Below are positions 8,088 through 16,177 of a stretch of 64,000 nt of DNA, one piece after another. The DNA comes from Bacteroidales bacterium (GTDB taxonomy: Bacteria > Bacteroidota > Bacteroidia > Bacteroidales > Lentimicrobiaceae): positions 1 to 64,000 of the forward strand of contig JADJEQ010000008.1 in the NCBI GenBank assembly GCA_016709025.1, read 5' to 3'. The notes below the pieces were generated by a model. The model searched no databases, was not told the origin of the DNA, and saw nothing but the letters and a program-made list of their open reading frames with translations. Position numbers and translations under genes: made by a program. Within the stretch, counting starts at the first letter, position 1. Each line of letters opens with the position of its first letter.

Positions 8088-8732
8088 CTAATTCTTTTTT
8101 TGCCGAATAAAGGTTTCATGATCGCTGAAACCATTATTTCTTACATATTTTTTAAACTGTTTCCTGTTTGCATTAAACTGGTATGGCAGCACAGTATCCT
8201 GAACTGTTTCAACAACAGCCTTTAAATTGTCAATGTCGGATTGTTCAGTTATGCTGCTTACTATAAGTTGTCCCTTCGAAAGCTGCATTTTTTTCACCTC
8301 CCAGCCATTTTTACCGGAACGTGAATTTAAAAAATAGAAACCTTTAAATTTCCGTACAACATTGTCCGTATCGATCCTGAACATGGTGTCAATATAATGT
8401 AAACGGTATATAATACTGTCACCCTCGACCACGACAGGAGTTTTTTCATTGGTTGTCAGGTTGATCAGGGTGTCTCCTGAAAGTTTTTCATTACTGCTGA
8501 GTTGATTTGCGTGAATTTTCTCTGCAATGTCATAAATTCTTTGCATCATTCCGTTGTCAATCTGCAGAGTTGAACTGTCTTCCATACTCAGGTATTGCCC
8601 CAGTAACCGTTTTGGGAATTTTGATAGATTGCCGGTGCCTGCAGGCTGGGGTTCAGTAAAAGTGACAATCGGATCACAGGAAAACAGACAGGTAAGAATG
8701 GTACCAGTCAGTATGATTTTGAGTGCTTTCAT
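8088..8732 (-). CDS. Hypothetical lipoprotein, first gene of the kinase/FHA/caspase operon
   Basis: The 214-residue protein has a type II signal peptide with lipobox LFSC and modified Cys19, so it is probably anchored to a membrane in the periplasm. The mature part is mixed alpha/beta without recognised motifs. It contains a TLINLTTNEKTPVVVEGD stretch and a lysine-rich C-terminus. As the first gene of the operon (62 bp before the caspase gene, with a promoter motif upstream), it could be a substrate, inhibitor or anchor for the exported caspase, but nothing in the sequence decides between these. Confidence 0.7.
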   Translation of the reverse strand: MKALKIILTGTILTCLFSCDPIVTFTEPQPAGTGNLSKFPKRLLGQYLSMEDSSTLQIDNGMMQRIYDIAEKIHANQLSSNEKLSGDTLINLTTNEKTPVVVEGDSIIYRLHYIDTMFRIDTDNVVRKFKGFYFLNSRSGKNGWEVKKMQLSKGQLIVSSITEQSDIDNLKAVVETVQDTVLPYQFNANRKQFKKYVRNNGFSDHETFIRQKKN

Positions 8733-8816
8733 GTTGGTTATTTAGGACTGTTTATATGTTTCACAGTAAAATTCTGCTTCTTATCTTATCCGTATCATTA
8801 TTGCCATACACCTGTC

Positions 8817-8824
8817 CAAATGTA
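8817..8824 (-). promoter_or_regulatory. -7 promoter motif for the kinase/FHA/caspase operon
   Basis: On the minus strand this reads TACATTTG, a match to TAnnTTTG, 85 bp upstream of the first ORF of the operon. No ideal -33 TTTG box is seen, so it is a candidate only. Confidence 0.35.
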
Positions 8825-9099
8825 TAAATTATTTACATATTTTTATTTTGTTCCTTTGAAAAATCAACCAATTATTTCAGTAGTTGCAAAAAAATCTGAT
8901 GGTTCACGGAAACTCTCTATTAATCAAGCATATATACAAATAGTGAAGGGTGATGATTTTTGCCGGATTGAGATCAAAATAAATTTCTGCCATGAACCAG
9001 TGTGTGTTGTTCAGTGCTTTTCTACCTTGCAGGTACTGGTTTTAATTCTGACTATGTTCTGCGGAGATTCCCATTGTATATATTCTCGCCGGAATATTC

Positions 9100-9107
9100 T
9101 ATTTTTG
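9100..9107 (+). promoter_or_regulatory. -7 promoter motif for the receiver/PEP-binding gene
   Basis: TATTTTTG matches TAnnTTTG and lies 18 bp before the ATG at 9126, which implies a very short leader. This also supports that ATG as the start. Confidence 0.45.
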
Positions 9108-9125
9108 TAATTACAACCTCATTTT

Positions 9126-12113
9126 ATGCCCAATTCACCCTACGCCCTGCTTTCGAAGAAATATTACTTCGATGATACCGCTTTTACCAGCCTGATGAAA
9201 AAGCGGATATACCATGTACTGTTGATTGCCAGTAACTACGATTCATTTGTTTTGGAGGGAGACGGGCGAATTGATGAGCAGATATTCAATGAATATGTTT
9301 CACTCAGCTTAAGGTATCCACCCCAGTTTATCCAGGTTTCATCTGAGAAGGAAGCTCTGGTGGCGATTGAAAATCAACACATCGACCTGATTATTACCAT
9401 GCTCAGCATGGGCAAGAGCGATAGTTTTGATTCGGCCCGGCGTTTGAAAGAGTTATATCCCGGAATTCCTATTGTTGTGCTGACTTCATTTTCGCGCGAG
9501 GTAACCATGACCATTGCCAATGAAGATTTGTCGGCCATCGACTATGTGTTTTGCTGGCTTGGTAATGCAGATATTCTATTGGCCATTATAAAGCTGATTG
9601 AAGATAAGATGAATGCCGAGCACGATATTCTTGATGTGGGTGTGCAGGCGATTTTATTGGTTGAGGATTCAATCAGGTTCTACTCGAGCTACCTCCCCAA
9701 TATATATAAGATCATATTTAAGCAATCAAAGGCTTTTATGACCGAAAGCATCAACGAACACCAGATGATGCTGCGTATGCGTGGAAGGCCTAAAATCCTG
9801 CTGGCTAACAATTATGAACAGGCCATTGGATATTATGAAAAGTACAAGAACAATTTATTGGGTATTATCACAGATACTTCTTATCCCCGTAACGGCAAGG
9901 AAGACCCCATGGCCGGGATCAGGCTTATTGAGAAGGTGAAGCGTGAGGATGAATTTATCCCCCTGCTTATGCAGTCGAGCGACCTTTCGAATCATGCGAT
10001 GGCCCGCGAACGCAGGGCCGGATTTATTCATAAGCTTTCGCATACCTTGTCGATCGAACTCCGCAATTTTATTATCCAGTATTTTGCTTTCGGTGATTTC
10101 GTTTTTTCCGACCCTGTTACAAAGCAGGAAGTAGCCAGGGCTGCCGACTTAAAAGCGCTGCAGCAAAGAATTTTTGAGATTCCCGACAATTCTCTTGAGT
10201 ATCATGTTTACCGCAATCATATTTCGAAGTGGCTTTATGCCCGCGCCTTGTTTCCTCTTGCTGAGCTTTTCCGCGACCTTAGACCCGGCGATTTTCAGGA
10301 TCTGGACGAGATCAGGCGTTTTATTTTCGATGCCATTGCAACCTTCAGGCTCAACAAAGCCAGGGGGATTATTGCAGAGTTTAACCGCGAAAGCTTCGAT
10401 GAATACCTTAGTTTTACCAGGGTAGGGCAGGGGTCAATCGGAGGGAAGGCGAGGGGCCTGGCTTTCCTCGATTCGATGATCAAACGTAACCGCCTGCTTG
10501 ATCACTGGAAGGATGTTATCGTTACCATACCCCGCACCGTGGTGCTGGGAGCAGATATTTTCGATGAATTTATGGAGGATAACAGCCTTTACGAGATTGC
10601 CCTGTCTGGTGCCGGCGACGAAGAAATTCTCGACAATTTTGTGGCTGCCCGCCTGCCTTTCAGGTTGCACGAAGATCTGTACACTTTTATCAGTGTAGTC
10701 AAAAAACCCATTGCAGTCAGGTCGTCAAGCATGCTCGAAGATTCATACTATCAGCCATTTGCAGGGATCTATTCAACCTATATGGTGCCTAATTTTGTAA
10801 ACGATGAGCGCCTGACCATCGAAAATCTGAGCAATGCCATCAAGAGTGTTTATGCCTCTGCCTTTTATAAAGATTCAAAAGCTTATATGCTTGCCACATC
10901 CAATGTGATTGATGAGGAGAAGATGGCCATTGTCTTGCAGGAGGTGACAGGGGCACCTTATGGTGACCGTTTTTACCCTAGTTTCTCAGGAGTTGCCCGT
11001 TCCATCAATTTCTATCCGATTGCACCCGAAAAGCCTGAAGACGGTATTGCCAACATTGCCCTCGGACTTGGAAAATATATTGTGGATGGGGGTTTAACAC
11101 TCAGGTTTTCACCAAGGTACCCACGAAAAGTATTACAGCTTTCTACTCCGGAACTGGCTTTGCGTGAGACACAGAAACATTTTTATGCCCTCGATCTGCG
11201 ACCCGGTAGCTTCAATCCAACCACCGATGATGCCTGTAACCTGCTGAAATTAAACCTTCCGGAAGCGGAAAAAGATGGCTCATTGCGTAACCTTGCCTCT
11301 ACCTTTGATTACGAGAGCCATATGCTGCGTGAAGGGATGTTTGGCGAAGGAAAAAGAATTATTACCTTCTCTAATATTTTGATGCACAATATATTCCCAT
11401 TAGCGGAAATACTTTCCACCATTCTTGAAACCGGCCAGCGGGAAATGAGCAAGCCGGTTGAGATTGAATTTGCGGTCGATTTGAACCAGCCTAAAGGCCA
11501 GCCAGCTGTTTTCAACCTTCTGCAGATACGGCCGATCGTTGATAACCGTGAAGCCATTGAAGCCCATCTTGAAGATGTAAAGGAAGCCGACACGGTGATT
11601 TATTCCCATTCGGCCCTTGGAAATGGGATTATCCGTGATATTTATGATTTTGTCTATGTGAAACCCGAATCTTTTAATCCTGCGGCCAACAAGGAAACTG
11701 CTCTGAAAGTCGGAGAGTTGAATGACCGTTTCCTCGCCGCAAAGAAATTTTATGTGCTGGTTGGCCCGGGGCGCTGGGGCAGCAGCGATCCATGGCTCGG
11801 GATTCCGGTTAAATGGCCACAAATATCGGCCGCACGCGTAATTATTGAATCTGGATTAGAGCATTACCGCATCGACCCAAGTCAGGGAACCCATTTTTTC
11901 CAGAACCTGACTTCTTTCAGGGTCGGATATTTTACGCTAAATCCTTTTATCAGGGATGGATTCTATGACCTGGATTTCCTTTCCAAACAAAATGCAGTCT
12001 ATGAAGACGAGTACATCAGGCACATTCGTTTTGAAAAACCGATTGTGATTATGATCGATGGGAAGAAAAACCTGGGGGTTATCATGAAGCCTGAGATGGG
12101 ACAAGGTGAGTGA
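9126..12113 (+). CDS. Receiver-like domains fused to a PEP/pyruvate-binding (PPDK N-terminal) domain
   Basis: The 995-residue protein has two response-regulator-like N-terminal segments (about 28-165, with LIITMLSMGK and PIVVLTSFSR; and about 175-330, with AILLVEDSIRFY and LLGIITDTSYP). Both keep the alpha/beta receiver pattern. From about residue 430 comes the ATP-grasp domain of pyruvate phosphate dikinase/PEP synthase, with GQGSIGGKARGL, KPIAVRSSSMLEDSYYQPFAG and VGPGRWGSSDPWLG. It lacks the swivelling phosphohistidine domain and the C-terminal PEP/pyruvate barrel, so it cannot be a complete PEP synthase. Known relatives in Bacteroidota are annotated only as PEP/pyruvate-binding proteins. 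The architecture suggests a signalling or phosphotransfer role linked to energy state. It is monocistronic, between a divergent operon and a satellite region. Confidence 0.85.
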   Translation: MPNSPYALLSKKYYFDDTAFTSLMKKRIYHVLLIASNYDSFVLEGDGRIDEQIFNEYVSLSLRYPPQFIQVSSEKEALVAIENQHIDLIITMLSMGKSDSFDSARRLKELYPGIPIVVLTSFSREVTMTIANEDLSAIDYVFCWLGNADILLAIIKLIEDKMNAEHDILDVGVQAILLVEDSIRFYSSYLPNIYKIIFKQSKAFMTESINEHQMMLRMRGRPKILLANNYEQAIGYYEKYKNNLLGIITDTSYPRNGKEDPMAGIRLIEKVKREDEFIPLLMQSSDLSNHAMARERRAGFIHKLSHTLSIELRNFIIQYFAFGDFVFSDPVTKQEVARAADLKALQQRIFEIPDNSLEYHVYRNHISKWLYARALFPLAELFRDLRPGDFQDLDEIRRFIFDAIATFRLNKARGIIAEFNRESFDEYLSFTRVGQGSIGGKARGLAFLDSMIKRNRLLDHWKDVIVTIPRTVVLGADIFDEFMEDNSLYEIALSGAGDEEILDNFVAARLPFRLHEDLYTFISVVKKPIAVRSSSMLEDSYYQPFAGIYSTYMVPNFVNDERLTIENLSNAIKSVYASAFYKDSKAYMLATSNVIDEEKMAIVLQEVTGAPYGDRFYPSFSGVARSINFYPIAPEKPEDGIANIALGLGKYIVDGGLTLRFSPRYPRKVLQLSTPELALRETQKHFYALDLRPGSFNPTTDDACNLLKLNLPEAEKDGSLRNLASTFDYESHMLREGMFGEGKRIITFSNILMHNIFPLAEILSTILETGQREMSKPVEIEFAVDLNQPKGQPAVFNLLQIRPIVDNREAIEAHLEDVKEADTVIYSHSALGNGIIRDIYDFVYVKPESFNPAANKETALKVGELNDRFLAAKKFYVLVGPGRWGSSDPWLGIPVKWPQISAARVIIESGLEHYRIDPSQGTHFFQNLTSFRVGYFTLNPFIRDGFYDLDFLSKQNAVYEDEYIRHIRFEKPIVIMIDGKKNLGVIMKPEMGQGE

Positions 12114-12121
12114 GGAATTCG

Positions 12122-12715
12122 AGAACTAAGGGACTAAGAGACTGAGGGACTGAGGGACTGAGGGAGAGAGAGAGAGAGAGAGAAAGGGAGAGTGAGAGAA
12201 AGGGATAAGGGGACTGAGAGATGAGTAGTGAGTAGTGAGTAGTGAGTAGTGAGTGAAGAAACCAGTAACCAGTAATCAGAAGCCAGAAGTCGGAGGTCAG
12301 AAGTCGGAAGTCGGTCAGAGAGACTAAGAGACTGAGAGAGTGAGAGAGTTAGAGAGTGAGAGAAAGGGATAAGGGGACTGAGAGATGAGTAGTGAGTAGT
12401 GAGTGAAGTAACCAGTAACCAGTAACCAGTAACCAGTAACCAGAAACCAGTAACCAGTAACCAGAAGCCAGAAGCCAGAAGTCGGAAGTCGGTCAGAGAG
12501 ACTAAGAGACTGAGAGAGTGAGAGAGTTAGAGAGTGAGAGAAAGGGATAAGGGGACTGAGAGATGAGTAGTGAGTAGTGAGTTGTGAGTGAAGAAACCAG
12601 TAACCAGTAACCAGTAACCAGAAACCAGACCAGTAACCAGAAGTCAGAAGCCAGAAGTCAGAAGTCGGAGGTCAGAAGTCGGAAGTCGGTCAGAGAGACT
12701 AAGAGACTGAGAGAC
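12122..12715 (+). repeat. Higher-order purine-rich satellite built from 7-8 bp words
   Basis: Short words repeat in runs: GGGACTGA (8 bp), TGAGTAG (7 bp), CAGTAAC (7 bp) and GAAGTCGG (8 bp). The runs form a larger unit that returns in the same order. The segment CGGTCAGAGAGACTAAGAG begins at 12312, 12490 and 12687 (178 and 197 bp apart), and AAAGGGATAAGGGGACTGAG begins at 12199, 12363 and 12541 (164 and 178 bp apart). So about three higher-order units of 160-200 bp are present. The plus strand has very few pyrimidine runs, giving strong strand asymmetry. Confidence 0.92.
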
Positions 12716-12777
12716 GAAGAGACTGGGAGAAGAAGTAAATGAGAGAAAATGTGACAATGGGATTTGGAAAATTTCTA

Positions 12778-12820
12778 GCCAGCCTGCCGGTCAATCCGCC
12801 GCAGGAAGGCTGGCAAATTC
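12778..12820 (+). repeat. 43-bp dispersed element, copy 1 (opposite orientation to 33637-33679)
   Basis: GCCAGCCTGCCGGTCAATCC continues to AAGGCTGGCAAATTC. The inner CCAGCCT and AGGCTGG are complementary and can form a stem. A diverged reverse-complement copy is at 33637-33679. Confidence 0.65.
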
Positions 12821-12896
12821 TAATGCCTAATTTCTAATTTCCAATGTTCCATCATTCCAATTTCCAATATTCCATCATTCCATCATTCCAACTTTT

Positions 12897-12920
12897 GTCA
12901 CCCTGAGCGTAGTCGAAGGG
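12897..12920 (+). repeat. CCCTGAGCG-type dispersed repeat, copy 1
   Basis: GTCACCCTGAGCGTAGTCGA followed by AGGG. Two nearly identical copies are at 30350-30373 and 30469-30492. Very similar sequences are widespread in intergenic DNA of Bacteroidota. Confidence 0.75.
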
Positions 12921-13018
12921 CCATCATCCCAACATTCCAGTTTCTTTGAACTTTGAGCCCGCCTCCACTTTGTTTCGTCGGGTAAACTTTAAACTTTTTA
13001 CTTTTTACTTGTAGCTAC

Positions 13019-13837
13019 TTAATTCCCATCCACAAGGTAGGCTCTCAACTCCTCGGTTTGCGGGTTTTTAAACAGTTCATCAGGTTGCCCCTGCTCAATA
13101 ATTTTACCATCGCACATAAAAATCACGTGATCGGCAAGGCGCATGGCCTGTCGTAATACATGGGTTACCAGAATGATGGTGTAGTGTTTTTTCAGTTCTT
13201 TAAACAGGTTCTCGATAATTTTACTTGAAATCGGATCCAAAGCGGAAGTCGGTTCATCGGCCAGGATGATGGTTGGTTTTACAGCCAGACCGCGGGCCAG
13301 GCACAGGCGTTGCTGCTGACCAATTGATAAACTGGTAGCCGGTGAATTCAACCGGTTTTTTACCTCTTCCCACAAGCCGGTTTCCCGCAAATGCTTTTCT
13401 ACACTAAATTCAATCAGTTTTTTGTCACGTACTCCTTTCAGCTTCAGCCCGTATGCGACATTCTTATAAATTGAAACCGGCAAGGGATAAGGCCTTTGCG
13501 ACAACAGACCCATTTTTTGCCTGATTGATGGAATATTGGTGGTTGTGTTCAGAATGTCATCGTTTTCAATCAGGATATTGCCGCTAACTTTCAACTCTCT
13601 GTAAAGATCGGTCAGCTTATTCATGCATTTCAGCAGGGTGGTCTTTCCGCAGCCGGAAGGGCCCAGAAGCACGGTTACCTTGTTTCTGGGAATATCCAGA
13701 TTTATATCGTTGAGGATATGGTGGTCACCGGCAAACACGTTCAGGTTCCTGACCCTCAGGACAGGGAGCGCTGATTTGTTGGTCGGTTTTGAACTGGTTT
13801 CCTTGTCTGACATAGTGACTGTTTCTGATAAAAACAT
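13019..13837 (-). CDS. pstB: Phosphate ABC transporter ATP-binding protein PstB
   Basis: The 272-residue ABC ATPase has Walker A GPSGCGKT (59-66), signature LSIGQQQRLCLARGL (170-184), Walker B ILADEPTSALD (191-201) and the switch histidine in LVTH. LLGPSGCGKTTLLKCMNKL and NDINLDIPRNKVTVLL are typical of PstB. It drives inward transport of inorganic phosphate with PstA and PstC, whose genes lie directly upstream (6 bp from pstA). A start at the internal Met9 (MSDKETSS) is equally plausible. No phoU follows in this window; the gene is followed by the satellite region. Confidence 0.95.
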   Translation of the reverse strand: MFLSETVTMSDKETSSKPTNKSALPVLRVRNLNVFAGDHHILNDINLDIPRNKVTVLLGPSGCGKTTLLKCMNKLTDLYRELKVSGNILIENDDILNTTTNIPSIRQKMGLLSQRPYPLPVSIYKNVAYGLKLKGVRDKKLIEFSVEKHLRETGLWEEVKNRLNSPATSLSIGQQQRLCLARGLAVKPTIILADEPTSALDPISSKIIENLFKELKKHYTIILVTHVLRQAMRLADHVIFMCDGKIIEQGQPDELFKNPQTEELRAYLVDGN

Positions 13838-13843
13838 AGTGGC

Positions 13844-14698
13844 TTATTTCAGATTGGTTTTTGAATATCTTTTTGAAATGTAACGAGCACCCAGACTTAG
13901 GGCAAGTATGATAACCGTGAGAATAACGGCCGATGCAAATGCCCTTTCTCTTACTTCCGGAATTGGAGATCCCAACTGGAAAAAGATTGCCAATGGTAAA
14001 GTTGCGGCTGGTTCATCAAGGTTGACCGGCACATTATCGGTATAACCTGCCGTAAACAGCACCGATGCAGCGTCACCGATTCCTCTTCCGAAAGAAAGCA
14101 AAACTGCAGTGATAAAGCCTGAAAATCCCTGTTTGAACATCACCCTGAAAGCCGTTTCGGTACGGGTGGAGCCCAGGGCCAGGGAAGCCTCGTGAAGCCC
14201 TCTTGGAATGGTGCTGAGAACCTCGTCGAAAGTACGTACCATAATGGGTGAGATCAGCAGGGCAACGGTAATGATGCCCGCCAGCAGCGAAGCATTCATT
14301 CCAAAGAAAAGCATCAGCGTAAATCCAAAAGCACCGTAAACAATGGAAGGGATCCCCCAAAGGGCATCAAGAAAATAGCGTATGGTATTCTGGGTTCTTC
14401 TGTATCTGACCAGTTGAACATTGATATAAAGAGCTGCAGGCATCCCGATGAATATGGCAATTAGTGTGGCTCCAATGGCAATATACAGCGAGCCCATGAT
14501 TGCATTCAGCACACCGCCTTCACCACCATAGTAATACCCACCTTTTGGTGTCTTCAGTATCATATCCAGGCTCAATGCATTGAATCCTTTTACAAAAATT
14601 ACCAGGATAATGAAAGCAAGCACTGCAATCAGCGAATACGTCATAAAAGCTGAAAGAATCACGAAGAATTTTTCTTCAAGTATTTTAATCCGCCTCAT
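13844..14698 (-). CDS. pstA: Phosphate ABC transporter permease PstA
   Basis: The 284-residue membrane protein has about six hydrophobic helices, starting with one at about residues 14-36. The cytoplasmic EAA-type loop is visible in GLHEASLALGSTRTETAFRV, and GIPSIVYGAFG is typical of the PstA/PstC pair. It forms half of the phosphate channel. Its start overlaps the stop of pstC by 4 bases (ATGA), the classic sign of translational coupling, and pstB follows after 6 bp. Confidence 0.95.
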   Translation of the reverse strand: MRRIKILEEKFFVILSAFMTYSLIAVLAFIILVIFVKGFNALSLDMILKTPKGGYYYGGEGGVLNAIMGSLYIAIGATLIAIFIGMPAALYINVQLVRYRRTQNTIRYFLDALWGIPSIVYGAFGFTLMLFFGMNASLLAGIITVALLISPIMVRTFDEVLSTIPRGLHEASLALGSTRTETAFRVMFKQGFSGFITAVLLSFGRGIGDAASVLFTAGYTDNVPVNLDEPAATLPLAIFFQLGSPIPEVRERAFASAVILTVIILALSLGARYISKRYSKTNLK

Positions 14699-15582
14699 TG
14701 TCTTTTGGTTTTGTGAATTAAATACCTGAATATCAGATTAAAGGCCAGGATAATTATCAGCAGAAGGAAAGCGGCAAACATCAGTGCCGCATCGTACATC
14801 GGAATGGAGAGCATTTCGCCATAGTTATTGGCAATCAGGGCTGGCAAAGGGTAGGCTGCATGGAGGGGATTGCCAGATACTTTCACCACATTTCCGACCA
14901 CCATCATCACAGCAATGGTTTCACCAAAAGCCTTGGCTATACCCAGACCATATGCCGAAATTATTCCCGGAAAATTACCCCTGATCACTACATGCTTAAC
15001 CGATTCCCAACGGGTTGCCCCCATAGAAAGAGCAGCTTCTTTCAATCCTGAAGGGACCGTATTAAAGACTTCAATCAGCATATTGAGGATATAGGGAATG
15101 CACATGACCGCCAGCACAATGCCCCCGGCCAGGGTTGAATAGCCTGAAGATGTAGTTCCAAAGATCGGTGCAACATAGTCTGATACAAAAGGGACGATGA
15201 TCAGGATTCCCCAAACACCATAGATCACGGAAGGCAAGCCGGCCAGCACATCAATCACAGGGTGCATTACCCTGATCAGTTGTTTCGACGAAAACTGTGT
15301 AAGGTAAATGGCTGCCAGTAAACATACCGGTGCAGTAAAAAGAAAAGAAAGCAAGGTTACATACAGGGATCCTGCAATGAAAGGCCAAAATCCGAATTCA
15401 CCTTTTGAAGGAGCCCAGTTCGACGAAAATACCAGGCTCATGAACGATTGCTGATCAAACAGGGGCGCTGCTTTCAGATAAAGACCCGTGCCTATGATCA
15501 ATGGCAGACAAAGGATCGTCGCCAGTGAGGTGACCATCCAGAAACCATTGATTTTATCGAGCAATACCCGCTTTAATTGCAT
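14695..15582 (-). CDS. pstC: Phosphate ABC transporter permease PstC
   Basis: The 295-residue permease has six predicted membrane helices. GLPSVIYGVWGILIIVPFVS and the EAA loop GLKEAALSMGATRWESVKHV identify it as PstC. It pairs with PstA and is translationally coupled to it by a 4-base overlap. In most genomes pstS lies directly before pstC; here a 595-bp repeat-filled gap separates them, and no promoter motif was found right before pstC, so transcription may read through from pstS or start inside the repeats. Confidence 0.95.
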   Translation of the reverse strand: MQLKRVLLDKINGFWMVTSLATILCLPLIIGTGLYLKAAPLFDQQSFMSLVFSSNWAPSKGEFGFWPFIAGSLYVTLLSFLFTAPVCLLAAIYLTQFSSKQLIRVMHPVIDVLAGLPSVIYGVWGILIIVPFVSDYVAPIFGTTSSGYSTLAGGIVLAVMCIPYILNMLIEVFNTVPSGLKEAALSMGATRWESVKHVVIRGNFPGIISAYGLGIAKAFGETIAVMMVVGNVVKVSGNPLHAAYPLPALIANNYGEMLSIPMYDAALMFAAFLLLIIILAFNLIFRYLIHKTKRQ

Positions 15583-15630
15583 TTTTGAGCTTTGTTTGAA
15601 CTTCAGCCAAATGAAGGATTTACGTTTTAC

Positions 15631-15690
15631 AAATGACGAATGACGAATGACGAATGACGAATGACGAATGACAAATGACGAATGACAAAT
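15631..15690 (+). repeat. 7-bp tandem array, GAATGAC
   Basis: Eight consecutive copies of (G/A)AATGAC occupy 56 bases, followed by a partial copy. Related words occur in inverse orientation near 30331-30348 (CATTCGTCATTCGTCA). Confidence 0.92.
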
Positions 15691-15795
15691 CGAAGGTAAC
15701 CGAAAACGAAATCCGATTTTTCAACTTTGTGCAGTTAATCCGTTGGTTACAATCAGCCCAACTTCAAATTGCTAAATAGCTAAATTGCATTTCCG

Positions 15796-16115
15796 AATCC
15801 ACAATCCGAACGAGCGAATGCGTGTTCATTCCTGTAAATCCCAAATCTGCAATTTTCATTGTTTGTTTGCCAACATCCAACTATTACGAATGATGAAATT
15901 GTTGCAGGATTATCAAATGAACCCAAATGCTAATTTGCTAATCTGCTCATTAGCTAATCCACAATCCGAACCGGAGCGAAGCGGAGTTCACCGAAGGTAA
16001 ATCCGAAATCTGCAATTTTTTCATTGTTTGTTTGCCAACTTTTTTACGAATTATGAAATAGTTGCAGGATTATCAAATGAACCCAAATGCTAATTTGCTA
16101 ATCAGCTAATTTGCT
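15796..16115 (+). repeat. 160-bp tandem direct repeat, two copies
   Basis: Copy 1 spans 15796-15955 and copy 2 starts at 15956. Landmark words are exactly 160 bp apart: AATCCACAATCCGAAC at 15796 and 15956, and GTTGCAGGATTATCAAATGA at 15901 and 16061. A patch near the start of each unit has diverged. Both copies end in runs of GCTAATTT-type words. Confidence 0.9.
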
Positions 16116-16177
16116 AATCAGCTAATCTGCTAATCCTTCCGCTGCCAACTGCCCACTGCCAACTGCCTTCTCTCTCA

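Larger units (their letters stand above)
8733..9125. other. Divergent promoter region between the kinase operon and the PEP-binding gene
   Basis: This 393-bp gap separates two divergent transcripts and holds a promoter motif for each direction (8817-8824 minus, 9100-9107 plus). A 96-codon ORF on the plus strand here has no recognisable features and looks spurious. Confidence 0.55.
12114..13018. other. Gene-free repeat-rich gap between convergent genes
   Basis: This 905-bp gap holds a purine-rich satellite (12122-12715), a 43-bp dispersed element (12778-12820), 8-bp words of the type TTCCATCA (12840-12890) and one copy of a CCCTGAGCG-type repeat (12897-12920). No ORF with coding character was found. 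Confidence 0.8.
15583..16177. other. Repeat-filled gap between pstS and pstC
   Basis: No coding character was found. The stretch contains a 7-bp tandem array (15631-15690), a two-copy 160-bp direct repeat (15796-16115) and 8-bp words of the type GCTAATTT. The gap interrupts what is normally a tight pstS-pstC-pstA-pstB operon. Confidence 0.75.

Noticed and set aside
8820..9110. A 96-codon plus-strand ORF in the divergent promoter region
   Set aside because: It overlaps the promoter motif of the minus-strand operon, has no domain, signal or compositional support, and ends where the next promoter begins.
12122..12715. A possible CRISPR array
   Set aside because: Repeats are 7-8 bp words in runs with no unique spacers, and no cas genes are nearby.
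15796..16115. Insertion sequence or integron-like element
   Set aside because: No transposase, terminal inverted repeats or target duplication were found; it is only a direct duplication of non-coding DNA.
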